From Bacteroidia bacterium (GTDB taxonomy: Bacteria > Bacteroidota > Bacteroidia > Flavobacteriales > Flavobacteriaceae), in contig JAUIKY010000016.1 of the NCBI GenBank assembly GCA_030430535.1, positions 1 through 62,368 on the forward strand: a stretch of 62,368 bases of DNA, in the 5' to 3' direction. The position numbers and the translations under genes are program-made. Below the pieces are notes generated by a model. That model was not told the DNA's origin, made no database searches, and saw only the letters and a list, made by a program, of their open reading frames with translations. Of this stretch, positions 24,554-34,312 are shown in pieces; position 1 is the stretch's first letter; each line of letters starts with the position of its first letter.

Positions 24554-27427
24554 TTAATGCGCCTCCAGCCAGTTATTGCCTGTGCCTAAATCAATATCCA
24601 ACGGAACAACAAGTTTATAAGCGTTTTCCATTTCGGTTTTTACCAAGTTCTTAATAGTGTCGAGCTCGGGTTTATAAACATCAAACACCAGTTCGTCATG
24701 CACCTGGAGCAGCATTTTGGTTTTAAAATTTCCTTCGTTGAGTTTTTGGTGAATGGCGATCATGGCCAGTTTGATAATATCGGCAGCACTCCCTTGAATG
24801 GGAGCATTAACCGCATTTCGCTCGGCTGCACCACGTACTACAGCGTTTCTGGAATTGATATCTTTTAAATATCTACGGCGGCCCAAAACCGTTTGTACAT
24901 AGCCATTGTCGCGGGCAAAATCCACTTGGGTGCTGATGTATTTTTTTAGTTTCGGATAGGTTTCGTAATAGGTGTCGATTAATTCTTTGGCCTCACTTCG
25001 CGATAAATCGGTTTGGTTGCTCAGCCCAAAAGCAGAAACCCCATAAATAATTCCGAAGTTTACGGTTTTGGCGTTGCTACGCTGTTCGCGGGTTACTTCA
25101 GCAATCGGCACATTAAATACTTTTGAAGCGGTAGAGGCATGAATGTCTTCGCCATTTTTAAAAGCTTCAATCATGGTTTCTTCTTCGCTCAGAGCGGCTA
25201 TAATGCGGAGTTCAATTTGGCTATAATCGGCAGCTAGCAAAATGTAATCTTCATTTCTGGGTACAAAGGCTTTCCGCACTTGGCGGCCCCGCTCGGTACG
25301 GATGGGAATATTCTGCAAGTTGGGGTTGTTACTACTTAAACGCCCCGTAGCAGCAACCGTTTGCATATAATCGGTATGTACGCGGCCCGTTGATGGATCT
25401 ACCTGCAAGGGCAGTGCGTCAACGTAAGTGCTCTTTAATTTTGAAAGCCCCCTGAAATCTAAAATTTGCTGAATGATTTCGTGGTCTTTGGCCAAGTAAC
25501 TTAAAATATCCTCGGATGTGGCGTATTGTCCGGTTTTGGTTTTTTTGGGCTTATCCACCAATTTCATTTTTTCAAATAAAATGACACCCAACTGCTTTGG
25601 GGAAGCAATGTTGAATTCTTCACCAGCAGCCTCGTAAATGCTTTTTTCGAGGTTGGCAATATCGTTGTTTAATTGTTCCGAAAGCGAACTTAAAAAGGCT
25701 TTGTCTAAATTGATGCCTTCCAATTCCATGGCAGCCAAGACGCGTAACAACGGAATTTCTATATCATCAAACAAGGTTTGCGTATTCGCCTCGCCCAATT
25801 CATTTTGAAAATGTTCTTTTAGCTGAAGGGTGATATCGGCATCTTCAACGGCATATTCGGTTTGTTGTTCTAAAGGTACCTCGCGCATCGATAGCTGATT
25901 TTTGCCTTTTTTCCCAATCAAGGTTTCAATGGAAATGGGCGTGTAATTCAAATAAGTTTCGGCAAGCACGTCCATATTGTGGCGCATATCGGGGTTGATG
26001 AGGTAATGGGCTAACATGGTGTCGAACAGTTTGCCTTTTACCTCGATGTTATATTTGGCCAAAACCTTGATGTCGTATTTTAAATTCTGACCGATTTTTT
26101 CGATGTTTTCATTTTCAAAAAACGGACGCAATTGTTCAATCAATTCTTGGGCTTCATCCCTGTTTTCGGGGAATGGCATATAAAAGCCTTTGCCGGCCTC
26201 CCATGAAAAGGCAATGCCAACCAATTCGGCCTTCAAGGGGTCAATACTCGTGGTTTCGGTATCAAAACATACCGAGGTTTGGTTCATTAAATTTTTAATG
26301 AACAATTTTGTAGCCATACCCGATGCCACACTTTGATAAAAATGCGAGGTGGTTTCGGCGGTTTTTCTTGTAAAACCTGAACTCTTTGTTTCATCGTCTT
26401 GGTCGCTGAGCGGAGTCGAAGCGCCAAAAAGCGAAAACTGACCGGCCCCCGCAGTTGATGTTTTTGAGGGCTGACTTCGACTACGCTGAGTCTCCGTGTT
26501 ACCTGTTTGTTGGCTGAGCGTAGTCGAAGCCGCTTCCTCTTCAGGGGCGAAGGTTTTTAGAAAATTTTCGGTGAGCCTTCTAAATTCCAAATCTTGAAAA
26601 ATGTTTTTTACGGCCTCAACATCGGGGTCGCACATTTCAAAATCCTTTTCGTCAAATTCCACTGGGACGTCGAGCATAATACGGGCCAATTTTTTTGATA
26701 GTAGTCCCAATTCTTGGTTCGCCTCTACTTTTTCCTTCATTTTGCCTTTTAGCTCGTGGATGTTTTCAAACAAACCTTCCATACTTCCGTAGGCCTTAAT
26801 GAATTTTTTGGCCGTTTTTTCACCAACACCCGGCAATCCTGGAATGTTATCGGAAGAGTCGCCCATCATACCTAAAAAATCAATGACCTGTTCGGGGCGT
26901 TCCACTTCAAATTTTTTCTGTACTTCGGCAATGCCCCAAGTTTCGTAGCCTCCCCCAAACGATTTGGGGCGGTACATAAAAATATTTTCAGAAACCAATT
27001 GGGCAAAATCCTTATCGGGAGTTACCATAAAGGTTTGGTAGCCCTGTTTTTCGGCTTGTTTAGAGAGGGTGCCAATAACGTCGTCGGCCTCAAAACCTTC
27101 TTTCACCATAATGGGAATGTGCATGGCTTTTAAAATCTCCTGAATGTAGGGCACGGCCACTTTTATGGCTTCGGGTGTTTCATCTCGGTTGGCCTTGTAT
27201 TCTTCAAACATTTCCACACGGTCGGTACTGCCGCCTTTATCAAAACATACCGCCAAATGGTCGGGGCGCTCGCGCTTAATTACATCCAAAAGCGAATTCA
27301 TAAAACCCATAATGGCCGAAGTGTCGACACCTTTTGAGTTGATTCGTGGATTTTTTATAAAAGCATAATAGCCACGGAAAATTAATGCATAGGCATCGAC
27401 CAAAAAAAGACGTTTTTGTGCTGACAT
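24554..27427 (-). CDS. polA: DNA polymerase I
   Basis: Repair and Okazaki-fragment polymerase, 957 aa. The 5'-3' nuclease domain is ~1-290 (FDKGGSTDRVEMFEEYKANR, GFEADDVIG, GDSSDNIPGLPGVGEKTA). The 3'-5' exonuclease domain is ~375-550, with an intact Asp-x-Glu (CFDTETTSID) and LKYDIKVL, so proofreading is probably active. The polymerase domain is ~560-957, with motif A DYSQIELRI, the O-helix region RSNAKTVNFGIIYG and motif C VHDELVFD. The linker at residues ~295-365 is unusually long and Ser/Thr/Gln-rich. Part of it is encoded by repeat DNA at 26396-26529. A possible -7 box (TAGTTTTG) is at 27450-27457 on the minus strand. Confidence 0.97.
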   Translation of the reverse strand: MSAQKRLFLVDAYALIFRGYYAFIKNPRINSKGVDTSAIMGFMNSLLDVIKRERPDHLAVCFDKGGSTDRVEMFEEYKANRDETPEAIKVAVPYIQEILKAMHIPIMVKEGFEADDVIGTLSKQAEKQGYQTFMVTPDKDFAQLVSENIFMYRPKSFGGGYETWGIAEVQKKFEVERPEQVIDFLGMMGDSSDNIPGLPGVGEKTAKKFIKAYGSMEGLFENIHELKGKMKEKVEANQELGLLSKKLARIMLDVPVEFDEKDFEMCDPDVEAVKNIFQDLEFRRLTENFLKTFAPEEEAASTTLSQQTGNTETQRSRSQPSKTSTAGAGQFSLFGASTPLSDQDDETKSSGFTRKTAETTSHFYQSVASGMATKLFIKNLMNQTSVCFDTETTSIDPLKAELVGIAFSWEAGKGFYMPFPENRDEAQELIEQLRPFFENENIEKIGQNLKYDIKVLAKYNIEVKGKLFDTMLAHYLINPDMRHNMDVLAETYLNYTPISIETLIGKKGKNQLSMREVPLEQQTEYAVEDADITLQLKEHFQNELGEANTQTLFDDIEIPLLRVLAAMELEGINLDKAFLSSLSEQLNNDIANLEKSIYEAAGEEFNIASPKQLGVILFEKMKLVDKPKKTKTGQYATSEDILSYLAKDHEIIQQILDFRGLSKLKSTYVDALPLQVDPSTGRVHTDYMQTVAATGRLSSNNPNLQNIPIRTERGRQVRKAFVPRNEDYILLAADYSQIELRIIAALSEEETMIEAFKNGEDIHASTASKVFNVPIAEVTREQRSNAKTVNFGIIYGVSAFGLSNQTDLSRSEAKELIDTYYETYPKLKKYISTQVDFARDNGYVQTVLGRRRYLKDINSRNAVVRGAAERNAVNAPIQGSAADIIKLAMIAIHQKLNEGNFKTKMLLQVHDELVFDVYKPELDTIKNLVKTEMENAYKLVVPLDIDLGTGNNWLEAH
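26396..26529. repeat. CTTCGACT-NCGCTCAG palindromic repeats inside polA
   Basis: Two pieces inside the polA linker. A hairpin has arms CTTCGACTACGCTGAG (26475-26490) and CTGAGCGTAGTCGAAG (26514-26529), 15 of 16 bases pairing. A half-copy with CTGAGCGGAGTCGAAG lies at ~26406-26421. The same core occurs in the intergenic repeats at 30075, 48481 and 51785. The translated peptides include ASTTLSQQTG and ASTPLSDQDD. Confidence 0.8.
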
Positions 27428-27560
27428 GGATTGTGTTTTGATAGAAAACCAAAACTACAAAAAGTTATGCCTCTTAATGTTAATTGAAATACTATTTTAT
27501 GAAATAAATTGTTTGAATTACCATTATATGCTTAAATTTACTCGAATTTATTGAATATTT

Positions 27561-28286
27561 ATGATTGTAGAAGTTTGTGCAAATTCGTTTGATTCGGCCA
27601 TTAATGCCGAAACGGCAGGTGCCCAGCGGATAGAATTGTGTGCTGAATTGGCTGTGGGCGGGGTAACCCCGTCTTATGGGTGTATAAAAAAGGTGGTCGA
27701 TGCCATATCCATACCGGTGCATATTTTAGTAAGGGCAAGAAGTGGTGATTTTACCTATACGGAAAATGAGTTCCAGATTATGAAAGAAGATATTTTAATG
27801 AGTAAGAATTTGGGATGCTCGGGGATTGTTTCGGGAGTTCTTAATAACGATCAAACCATAGACATTGAAAGAACAAAAGAACTCATTGAACTGGCCTATC
27901 CACTAAACTTTACGTTTCACCGTGCATTCGATTGGGTGCCAGATGCAGCCACAGCTTTAAGGCAGCTTATTGAAATTAAGGCAAAACGTGTTTTAACCTC
28001 GGGGCAATGTGCTTCTGCTGTACAAGGGGTAGAATTGTTAAAAACTCTAAATGCCCAGGCTAATGGAGACATTGTAATAATGCCTGGAGGGGGCATAAAG
28101 CCCAACAATGCCTCTATTTTTAAGGAAGCAGGGTTTTCTGAGGTCCATGTTTCTGCCTCGGTAATAAAAACGGTTATCGAACAGCCAAAAGTGCCCATGA
28201 ACAGCCAAAAGTTTTTTGACGAGACTATTCGGTCTCAATCCAGTAGTGACATCATAAAAAGCATTGTTGGCCAATTAAATGATTAA
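27561..28286 (+). CDS. cutC: CutC family protein
   Basis: 241 aa TIM-barrel protein of the CutC family (PF03932). It was historically linked to copper homeostasis, but that role is contested. Typical segments: VEVCANSFDSAINAETAGAQ, ELCAELAVGGVTPSYG, VHILVRARSGDFTYTE, FHRAFDW, VLTSGQ and IMPGGGIKPNN. The full family length is present. A tentative promoter lies upstream (TTG 27506-27508, 21 nt, TAAATTTA 27530-27537). Confidence 0.93.
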   Translation: MIVEVCANSFDSAINAETAGAQRIELCAELAVGGVTPSYGCIKKVVDAISIPVHILVRARSGDFTYTENEFQIMKEDILMSKNLGCSGIVSGVLNNDQTIDIERTKELIELAYPLNFTFHRAFDWVPDAATALRQLIEIKAKRVLTSGQCASAVQGVELLKTLNAQANGDIVIMPGGGIKPNNASIFKEAGFSEVHVSASVIKTVIEQPKVPMNSQKFFDETIRSQSSSDIIKSIVGQLND

Positions 28287-28360
28287 CCCTAAGTGTTTGG
28301 GCCATTTCTTAATTTAAGGTTAAAAGCACTTTAGTTTTTACTTCAGTATTTTTATTGGTC

Positions 28361-28368
28361 TATCTTTG
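28361..28368 (+). promoter_or_regulatory. Possible -7 box for the metallophosphoesterase gene
   Basis: TATCTTTG, an exact TAnnTTTG, 15 nt before the ATG at 28384. No clear -33 element. Confidence 0.42.
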
Positions 28369-28383
28369 ATTAAAAAAGCAATC

Positions 28384-29613
28384 ATGCTACGTTGGATTTT
28401 ATTCATTCTCTTTTATGCCTTTATCGTATTCTATGGGTTTCAGGCCATTAAAACCATTACAAAAAGTGTTTGGTTGCAGTACCTGTTTATCGCCATGGCG
28501 GTAATTATAGCGGGTAATTTTATTGTGCAATTTACGGTGTATTCCGAAGGAAGGGTGCTCAATCCAGCCAAAAGTTATGCCTTTGGGTTTTTGTTGGCGT
28601 TTATTTCATTGGGGCTGGTGCTTATCCCCTTACTTTTGGGGGAAGATATTGTTAGGGTTATTTACGGACTTTACGAGAAATTGGTAACCAAAAAAGAAGG
28701 GTTTTATATGCCTTCTCGCCGACGGTTTATTAGTCAGTTGGCCTTGGGTGCCGCGGCCATTCCGTTTGCTTCGTTGCTGTACGGCATGTATAAAGGGAAA
28801 TACCGATTTAGGGTGCTGAACTATACCTTGAATTTTGAAGATCTGCCCGATGCTTTTGATGGCTACCGAATTGCACAGATAAGCGATATACATTCCGGGA
28901 GTTTCGACAATCGGAAAAAAATAGAATATGGTATCAACTTAATAAATGAACAAAATGTCGATGCTCTATTTTTTACGGGTGATATGGTGAATAATAAGTC
29001 TTCTGAAATGCTACCTTGGAAGGATTTGTTTGGAACGTTGAAAGCCAAAGATGGCGTGTTCTCGGTTTTGGGAAACCACGATTACGGCGATTATGTAAAT
29101 TGGCCATCAAAGGAAGCGAAAATCCAAAATTTAGACGATTTGAAGCAGTTACAAAAAGATATGGGCTTCAATCTTTTGTTGAATGAAAGCCGGTATGTTG
29201 AACGAAACGGACAAAAAATAGCCATTATAGGGGTTGAAAATTGGGGCCGCGGCGGATTTAAAAAGGCGGGCGACTTGAAAAAAGCCACCCAAAATATTGA
29301 TGCCAACGATTTTAAAATATTACTGAGCCACGACCCGTCGCATTGGGAAGACCAAGTGCTAAAGGAAGATGCGCATTACCATTTAACTTTAAGTGGGCAC
29401 ACTCACGGTATGCAATTTGGTATCGAAATACCGGGTTGGGTAAAGTGGAGCCCCGCTAAGTGGCGCTACAAATATTGGGCCGGCATTTATAAAGAAATGG
29501 GGCAATACATTAATGTAAATCGTGGGTTTGGATACTTGGGCTACCCTGGCCGTGTGGGTATTTGGCCTGAAATAACGGTTATTGAATTGAAAAAAGGCCC
29601 AAACGAAGCATAA
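28384..29613 (+). CDS. Membrane-anchored metallophosphoesterase
   Basis: 409 aa from the ATG at 28384; an upstream TTG at 28366 lies in the promoter box and was rejected. N-terminal helices at ~1-22, 28-48 and 60-84 and a hydrophobic segment at ~112-130 precede the phosphoesterase domain. All calcineurin-like metal motifs are present: QISDIHSGSFD, FTGDMVNNKS, LGNHDYGDY, LSHDPSHW and LSGHTHGMQFG. Related YkuE-like enzymes act on lipid or nucleotide phosphates at the membrane; substrate unknown here. Confidence 0.9.
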   Translation: MLRWILFILFYAFIVFYGFQAIKTITKSVWLQYLFIAMAVIIAGNFIVQFTVYSEGRVLNPAKSYAFGFLLAFISLGLVLIPLLLGEDIVRVIYGLYEKLVTKKEGFYMPSRRRFISQLALGAAAIPFASLLYGMYKGKYRFRVLNYTLNFEDLPDAFDGYRIAQISDIHSGSFDNRKKIEYGINLINEQNVDALFFTGDMVNNKSSEMLPWKDLFGTLKAKDGVFSVLGNHDYGDYVNWPSKEAKIQNLDDLKQLQKDMGFNLLLNESRYVERNGQKIAIIGVENWGRGGFKKAGDLKKATQNIDANDFKILLSHDPSHWEDQVLKEDAHYHLTLSGHTHGMQFGIEIPGWVKWSPAKWRYKYWAGIYKEMGQYINVNRGFGYLGYPGRVGIWPEITVIELKKGPNEA

Positions 29614-29711
29614 TTGCCCAGAAATGCGATATTTACTTTAAATTTTTCTATTTTTATAAATACAACTGGCGTGCCTACTAAATGATGTTATTAAAGTACA
29701 TAAAATTTATG

Positions 29712-29719
29712 TAGGTTTG
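29712..29719 (+). promoter_or_regulatory. Possible -7 box for the thioredoxin-fold gene
   Basis: TAGGTTTG, an exact TAnnTTTG, 32 nt before the ATG at 29752. No convincing -33 element. Confidence 0.38.
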
Positions 29720-29751
29720 TAGAAGTGCATTTGATCAATAAACCACAGTGT

Positions 29752-30048
29752 ATGTCTAAATTCGGTGAACTTATAGATGTTGATATTCCAGTTTTGTTCG
29801 ATTTTTATTCTGAATTGGACGAAAAAACAAGCGAGATGCATCTGGCTTTAAGGGATGTTGCGGCGGCCTTGGGCGATAAAGCTAAAGTGATAAAAATAGA
29901 GGTTGAAAAAAACCGGGAGTTGGCCGAAGCCTTACGTGTTAAAACCTTGCCAACGCTAATTATCTACAAAAATGGTGAAATGAAATGGCGCCAAAGTGGA
30001 GAGCAGGATGCGGCAACGCTAATTACTATTGTACAGGAGTATCTTTGA
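29752..30048 (+). CDS. Thioredoxin-fold protein lacking the CxxC active site
   Basis: 98 aa from the ATG at 29752; a GTG at 29725 would add nine residues. The fold is clear: VDIPVLFDFYSELDEKTSEM aligns with the thioredoxin active-site strand and helix, IKIEVEKNRELAEALRVKTLPTL has the cis-Pro, and FKNGE-like IYKNGEMKWRQSG follows. Where thioredoxins have WCGPC, this protein has no Cys or Trp (SELDEKT), so it cannot do dithiol chemistry. It may be a structural, chaperone or binding variant. Confidence 0.8.
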   Translation: MSKFGELIDVDIPVLFDFYSELDEKTSEMHLALRDVAAALGDKAKVIKIEVEKNRELAEALRVKTLPTLIIYKNGEMKWRQSGEQDAATLITIVQEYL

Positions 30049-30074
30049 ATGCCGGTAATAATGCCCAAAAGATA

Positions 30075-30180
30075 CGTCATTGCGAGGAGGAATAGCCTGC
30101 ACTGAGCGCAGTCGAAGTGAAGTAATCTTCTTGATGGGGACTTAAAAGCAACAGATTCCCGCGATTCGCTCGGAATGACG
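30075..30180. repeat. CGTCATT-type intergenic repeat
   Basis: 106 bp bounded by CGTCATTGCGAGG and CGGAATGACG (inverted ends), with CACTGAGCGCAGTCGAAGTG inside. The same unit occurs at 51785-51888 and, inverted, at 48481-48593. It lies between the converging thioredoxin-fold and polysaccharide deacetylase genes. Confidence 0.8.
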
Positions 30181-30224
30181 ATGCATAATTTATGCAGTTA
30201 AAAGTTGTAAAAATTTATTGAATC

Positions 30225-30893
30225 TTATTCATCCAAACTCTTAAATATAAAGCCTTTTTTGCTAAAGTAATCCAATACTTTAGGCAAAGCATATTGCATG
30301 TTTTTTGAAGCCTTTACACTGTCGTGAAACACAATAATGCTGCCTCCGGTTGCTTTAGTGATTACGTTTTTTAAACAGGTTTCAGGTGTAATGTTTTTGT
30401 CCCAGTCGAACGACAACACATCCCACATGATAATTTTATAACCTTTCTCAATCAGTTTTTTACCTTGTTTCGGGGTGATTTGCCCATACGGGGGGCGGAA
30501 GAGATTTGTGATTAGCGATTTACGATTGGCGATGTCAGATTGAGGAACTTGCACTTTAAATAATTTTTCACAATGCTCAATATTTTGTAAATAGTCATGG
30601 GGTGTGGTTTTCCAACCCTTAATGTGGTTATGGGTGTGGTTACCAACCGTATGCCCTTCTTTTATAATATTTTGAAAAATATAGGGATGTTTTTCAATGT
30701 TGTTTCCAATACAGAAAAACGTCGCTTTGGCTTGATATTGCTCTAAAGTGTTTAGTGTCCAGTTGGTGATTTCAGGCGTAGGGCCATCATCAAAAGTCAA
30801 ATAAATAACCTTTTCATCCGTTGGAATATCCCAAACGTAATTCGGGAACATTTTTTTTGCGACCCGAGGCGTTTTTATGGGAATAAAATCCAT
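30225..30893 (-). CDS. Polysaccharide deacetylase (NodB-like)
   Basis: 222 aa carbohydrate esterase family 4-type enzyme that removes N-acetyl groups from glycans or peptidoglycan. Catalytic motifs are intact: TFDDGPTPEIT (Asp-Asp), VGNHTHNHIKGW (His-x3-His metal ligands), FRPPYGQ (Arg) and IVFHDSVKAS (His). No signal peptide is seen. Between KLFKVQVPQ and FRPPYG there are ~13 extra residues (SDIANRKSLITNL), encoded by repeat-like DNA (30503-30542). It starts 9 nt after the DUF2723 stop, so the two are probably co-transcribed for envelope glycan work. Confidence 0.9.
   Translation of the reverse strand: MDFIPIKTPRVAKKMFPNYVWDIPTDEKVIYLTFDDGPTPEITNWTLNTLEQYQAKATFFCIGNNIEKHPYIFQNIIKEGHTVGNHTHNHIKGWKTTPHDYLQNIEHCEKLFKVQVPQSDIANRKSLITNLFRPPYGQITPKQGKKLIEKGYKIIMWDVLSFDWDKNITPETCLKNVITKATGGSIIVFHDSVKASKNMQYALPKVLDYFSKKGFIFKSLDE
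30503..30542. repeat. GATTNGCGAT-type repeat inside the deacetylase gene
   Basis: Quasi-tandem units GATTAGCGAT / GATTGGCGAT around GATTTACGATT. It is read in frame as SDIANRKSLITNL just before the RPPYG motif. The composition resembles the AATCGTAAATC-type intergenic repeats I recall from flavobacterial genomes (knowledge, not verified here). Confidence 0.5.
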
Positions 30894-30902
30894 AACCTGA
30901 AA

Positions 30903-33900
30903 TTAACTTGCGCTGTCGGTTTCAATTGGCAAACCGCTGTCAACAGGTAAATCTCTATTTTGGGGTTCTGGCTCATCGCCACCATAAAAATGCTTGAACG
31001 CCCTTAAATAGTTGTTAAATATATTACCTTCTTCTTCAGCAAACTCCACATCATGTTGAATCAATACATCAATCAGCGCTTTATATCTGCTAATGTCTGT
31101 ATAGATTTCTTCAAACATGCGTTCTTGGTTTTTCGTTTTAAGATTGCTGTAATACGTTAAGTTTTCCTGATATTTTTGCGCCACTTGTTTGAATAATGTT
31201 CGGGCCTTCTCCTTATTGCCCACTTCATAATAGGCACTAATATAGGGTTCTAGCAACGTATAAAATCCAAAATATTCCACAGGCATGTTTTCCATGGCGA
31301 TATCGGCAATTTCTTCGGCTTTATCAAGTTTGTTTTCGTTAATCAATTGTTGGATCAATCGGGCCAAATTACCACGATAGGTTATGGAATTTTTTCGGGT
31401 TTCAGGGTCGTGATAGATGTCTGGGCTACCGCTGTTGCCCCAATCCCATTGCTTTACTTTTTCATACATTAAATCGCTGTCCACGCGTCCCATATCGAAA
31501 GGGTTGGCACGACTAACGGGTGTTTTTATAGGCACTAGTTTGTAGCATAGGCCATCTAGTTGCAAATAATCCTTCATCCAAATATAGTCGTCGTCACCAA
31601 AACTGCCACCGGTAAAATAAATGGGGCGTTTCCACTCGTTATTGGCAATAATATCGAGCATAAGTAAACGGTTTTTGTAAAGCGCTCCACCTTTTATGGT
31701 AATGTCGATATGTGATACAATGTCGTTGGCATCTTCAGGTTTAACGATACCAGATTTCAATACATTTGCCTTATCTACCGGGATACGCAAATGGGGCGTT
31801 GGTAAATAGGTGGCGTTGAGGTCTTGAGAGCGCACCTGAGAAATATCGATACCGCGTTGTTGCAACACATATTTGTATTTGGTTTTTGGGTTGTTACTGC
31901 CCACAAAATCCAAAAATTGTTTTACAGGCAGGGTGTCCTGAATAACCTGTTGGATTACGATATAATCGTTGGTGCCGTACTTATATAAATCGTGTGTGAG
32001 CTGCGACGGAATGGGGTCGCTTTCGTAAGCTTTGCGTTTCATTTGGTCGATGTACCAATCGGTTTGGAACAAGCTGGTGTTCACCACCCTAACATCGGTA
32101 CGGTAGCCTTCAATTTCTTGGGCGTACCAAAGCGCAAAAGTATCATTGTCGCCAATGGTAAACAGAATGGCGTTTTCAGCACACGAATCGAGATATTTAT
32201 GTGCCATCGATCTGGCGGTGTATTTATCCGATCGGTCGTGGTCATCCCAGTTATTGGCAACCAAAATACCGGGAACCAAAATCAAGCAAGCTAAAGTGAT
32301 TAATGGTGCAGCCAGTTTCTTGGGGATGTAACTTTTTAAGGCATCGTAAACTCCGTATACCCCAAACCCAATCCAAAGAGCAAATACATAAAAAGACCCC
32401 ACTACCGAGTAGTCGCGTTCGCGAGGTTCGAAGGGGCGCACATTTGTGTAAACCTGAATGGCAATGCCCGTAAACAGGAAAAATACCAGCATGACCCAAA
32501 ACAGTTTTTTGTCTTTGTTGAATAGGAAGAAAAACCCAAGCAATCCTAAAATAAGGGGGAGTAAATAGTAGGTGTTTCGAGCCTTGTTGTTTTTTACATC
32601 GCTGGGCAAGTTGTCTTGCGATAGTCCCAAATGCCATTCGTCAAGCGGTTTTATTCCAGAAATCCAGTTGCCGTGGTTGTCATACTTGCCTTGAATATCG
32701 TCTTGGCGTCCGGCAAAATTCCACATAAAATAACGCCAATACATATAACCCAATTGATATTCAAACAGGTACCTGATATTACTGCCCAAAGAAGGCTTTT
32801 CAATATCAATGTACTCTTTAAATTGCTTTAAAAAGTTGTGGTAATCTTCGTAATCAATATTGCCTTGGCTTACATCTTTTTTGAAGTTGGCTACCGAAGT
32901 ACGCAATTGGTTTTCCATTTGGTATTCGGGTTTTAGTTTAAAATCCAGAAAACCTGAGAACATCATGTAATTTTCGGCATGTTCGGTACTCCACATACGC
33001 GGAAGAATAGAGGCGTGCTTGGAGTTGTAATTCTGTTTGGCATTTTTATAATCGTTCACTATAACATATTTGCCTTTTTCTTCGTCTTTTTCGTATTTGG
33101 GTTTATCGTCTATATACGGATTGTTTTCATCTAAATAAGCATACTGGTCGGTAAACTGAGGGCCATAAAACAGGTGCGTTTCGGGGTACTGTTCCAAGTT
33201 GTAATAAGCCAAAAGTTCTCTGGCACTAGAGGGGTTGTTTTCATTGATGACCACATTGGCATTGGCACGAATGGGTAACATAAGCCAAGATGAAAACCCA
33301 ACAATAATAAACGCAATACATAAAATGGCCGTATTGAGGTGCACATAACCTTTTTTACGGGTTAATCTTAACCCGTAATTAATTAAAAGCACCAACAAAA
33401 TACCTGCAATAATAGACCCTGAGTTAAAAGGAAGGCCAATGGTGTTTACAAAAAAGATTTCGGTGGCACTAAAAATTTTAAGGATGTTGGGCGCCAGCAA
33501 TTTAAAAACGAACAATAAAATACCTACCGAAACAGCGTTCGCAATAATGAAGTTTTTAACCGTTATGGTTTTATAATTTTTGAAGTAATAAATGAGTCCG
33601 ATAGCAGGAATGGTAAGCAGTCCCATAAAGTGAACCCCAAATGACAGCCCGATAATAAAAGCGATTAAAATAAGCCAACGGTTGCCACGGGGTTTGTCCA
33701 TATCCTGTTCCCAACGTAAGCCCAACCAAAACAGAACGGCCATAATTAAGGTGGCCATGGCGTATACTTCGGTTTCAACGGCATTAAACCAAAACGAATC
33801 GGTAAAGGTAAACGCCAAACTGCCCACCAAGCCACTGCCTAAAATAGCCATGGCTTTGTTTTGCGACATCTCGTTTTTGCCAACCACTATCTTTTTTAGG

Positions 33901-34208
33901 AGCAGGGTGATAGTCCAAAACATAAACAGTATGGTAAAGGCACTGGCCACAGCACTCATCATGTTCATCATCCAACCTATCAATTCGGTATTTCCGAAGG
34001 TGAAAATGGAGAAAAATGCACCCAACATCTGGAAAAGTGGTGCTCCTGGTGGGTGGCCCACCTGCAATTTTGCCGAGGTTAAAATGTATTCGCCGGCATC
34101 CCAAAAACTTACCGTAGGTTCAACCGTTAAACTATATGTGATAAGCGCTATTAAAAAAGAGAACCAACCTAAAAGCGTGTTCCATTTTTTAAAGTTGAAA
34201 TGTGCCAT
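30903..34208 (-). CDS. DUF2723 family membrane glycosyltransferase (TMEM260/PMT-like)
   Basis: 1101 aa. Residues ~10-560 hold 12 or more TM helices. The first periplasmic loop has the acidic pattern TVEPTVSFWDAGEYI, which contains the catalytic-type Asp-x-x-Glu of the GT-C class. This is followed by KLQVGHPPGAPLFQMLG. C-terminal ~500 residues are soluble with tetratricopeptide-like helices (~980-1080). It likely uses a lipid-linked sugar to O-glycosylate exported proteins, as suggested for bacterial homologues (GT117); acceptor unknown. It lies just upstream of the polysaccharide deacetylase in the same transcript. Confidence 0.85.
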   Translation of the reverse strand: MAHFNFKKWNTLLGWFSFLIALITYSLTVEPTVSFWDAGEYILTSAKLQVGHPPGAPLFQMLGAFFSIFTFGNTELIGWMMNMMSAVASAFTILFMFWTITLLLKKIVVGKNEMSQNKAMAILGSGLVGSLAFTFTDSFWFNAVETEVYAMATLIMAVLFWLGLRWEQDMDKPRGNRWLILIAFIIGLSFGVHFMGLLTIPAIGLIYYFKNYKTITVKNFIIANAVSVGILLFVFKLLAPNILKIFSATEIFFVNTIGLPFNSGSIIAGILLVLLINYGLRLTRKKGYVHLNTAILCIAFIIVGFSSWLMLPIRANANVVINENNPSSARELLAYYNLEQYPETHLFYGPQFTDQYAYLDENNPYIDDKPKYEKDEEKGKYVIVNDYKNAKQNYNSKHASILPRMWSTEHAENYMMFSGFLDFKLKPEYQMENQLRTSVANFKKDVSQGNIDYEDYHNFLKQFKEYIDIEKPSLGSNIRYLFEYQLGYMYWRYFMWNFAGRQDDIQGKYDNHGNWISGIKPLDEWHLGLSQDNLPSDVKNNKARNTYYLLPLILGLLGFFFLFNKDKKLFWVMLVFFLFTGIAIQVYTNVRPFEPRERDYSVVGSFYVFALWIGFGVYGVYDALKSYIPKKLAAPLITLACLILVPGILVANNWDDHDRSDKYTARSMAHKYLDSCAENAILFTIGDNDTFALWYAQEIEGYRTDVRVVNTSLFQTDWYIDQMKRKAYESDPIPSQLTHDLYKYGTNDYIVIQQVIQDTLPVKQFLDFVGSNNPKTKYKYVLQQRGIDISQVRSQDLNATYLPTPHLRIPVDKANVLKSGIVKPEDANDIVSHIDITIKGGALYKNRLLMLDIIANNEWKRPIYFTGGSFGDDDYIWMKDYLQLDGLCYKLVPIKTPVSRANPFDMGRVDSDLMYEKVKQWDWGNSGSPDIYHDPETRKNSITYRGNLARLIQQLINENKLDKAEEIADIAMENMPVEYFGFYTLLEPYISAYYEVGNKEKARTLFKQVAQKYQENLTYYSNLKTKNQERMFEEIYTDISRYKALIDVLIQHDVEFAEEEGNIFNNYLRAFKHFYGGDEPEPQNRDLPVDSGLPIETDSAS

Positions 34209-34312
34209 GAATATCTGTATTTATTTGCAAGGCGAATTTAACAATAAATACGTTACTACAAATGTTTTTAAGTAAACGTTAAGTTTTAACGAATATTTTT
34301 TTAAAAAAATAC

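Noticed and set aside
33682-34275. 197-codon open frame opposite the DUF2723 gene
   Set aside because: It is antisense to a clearly coding membrane protein with conserved motifs. Its translation shows no domain and reflects the hydrophobic codons of the other strand.
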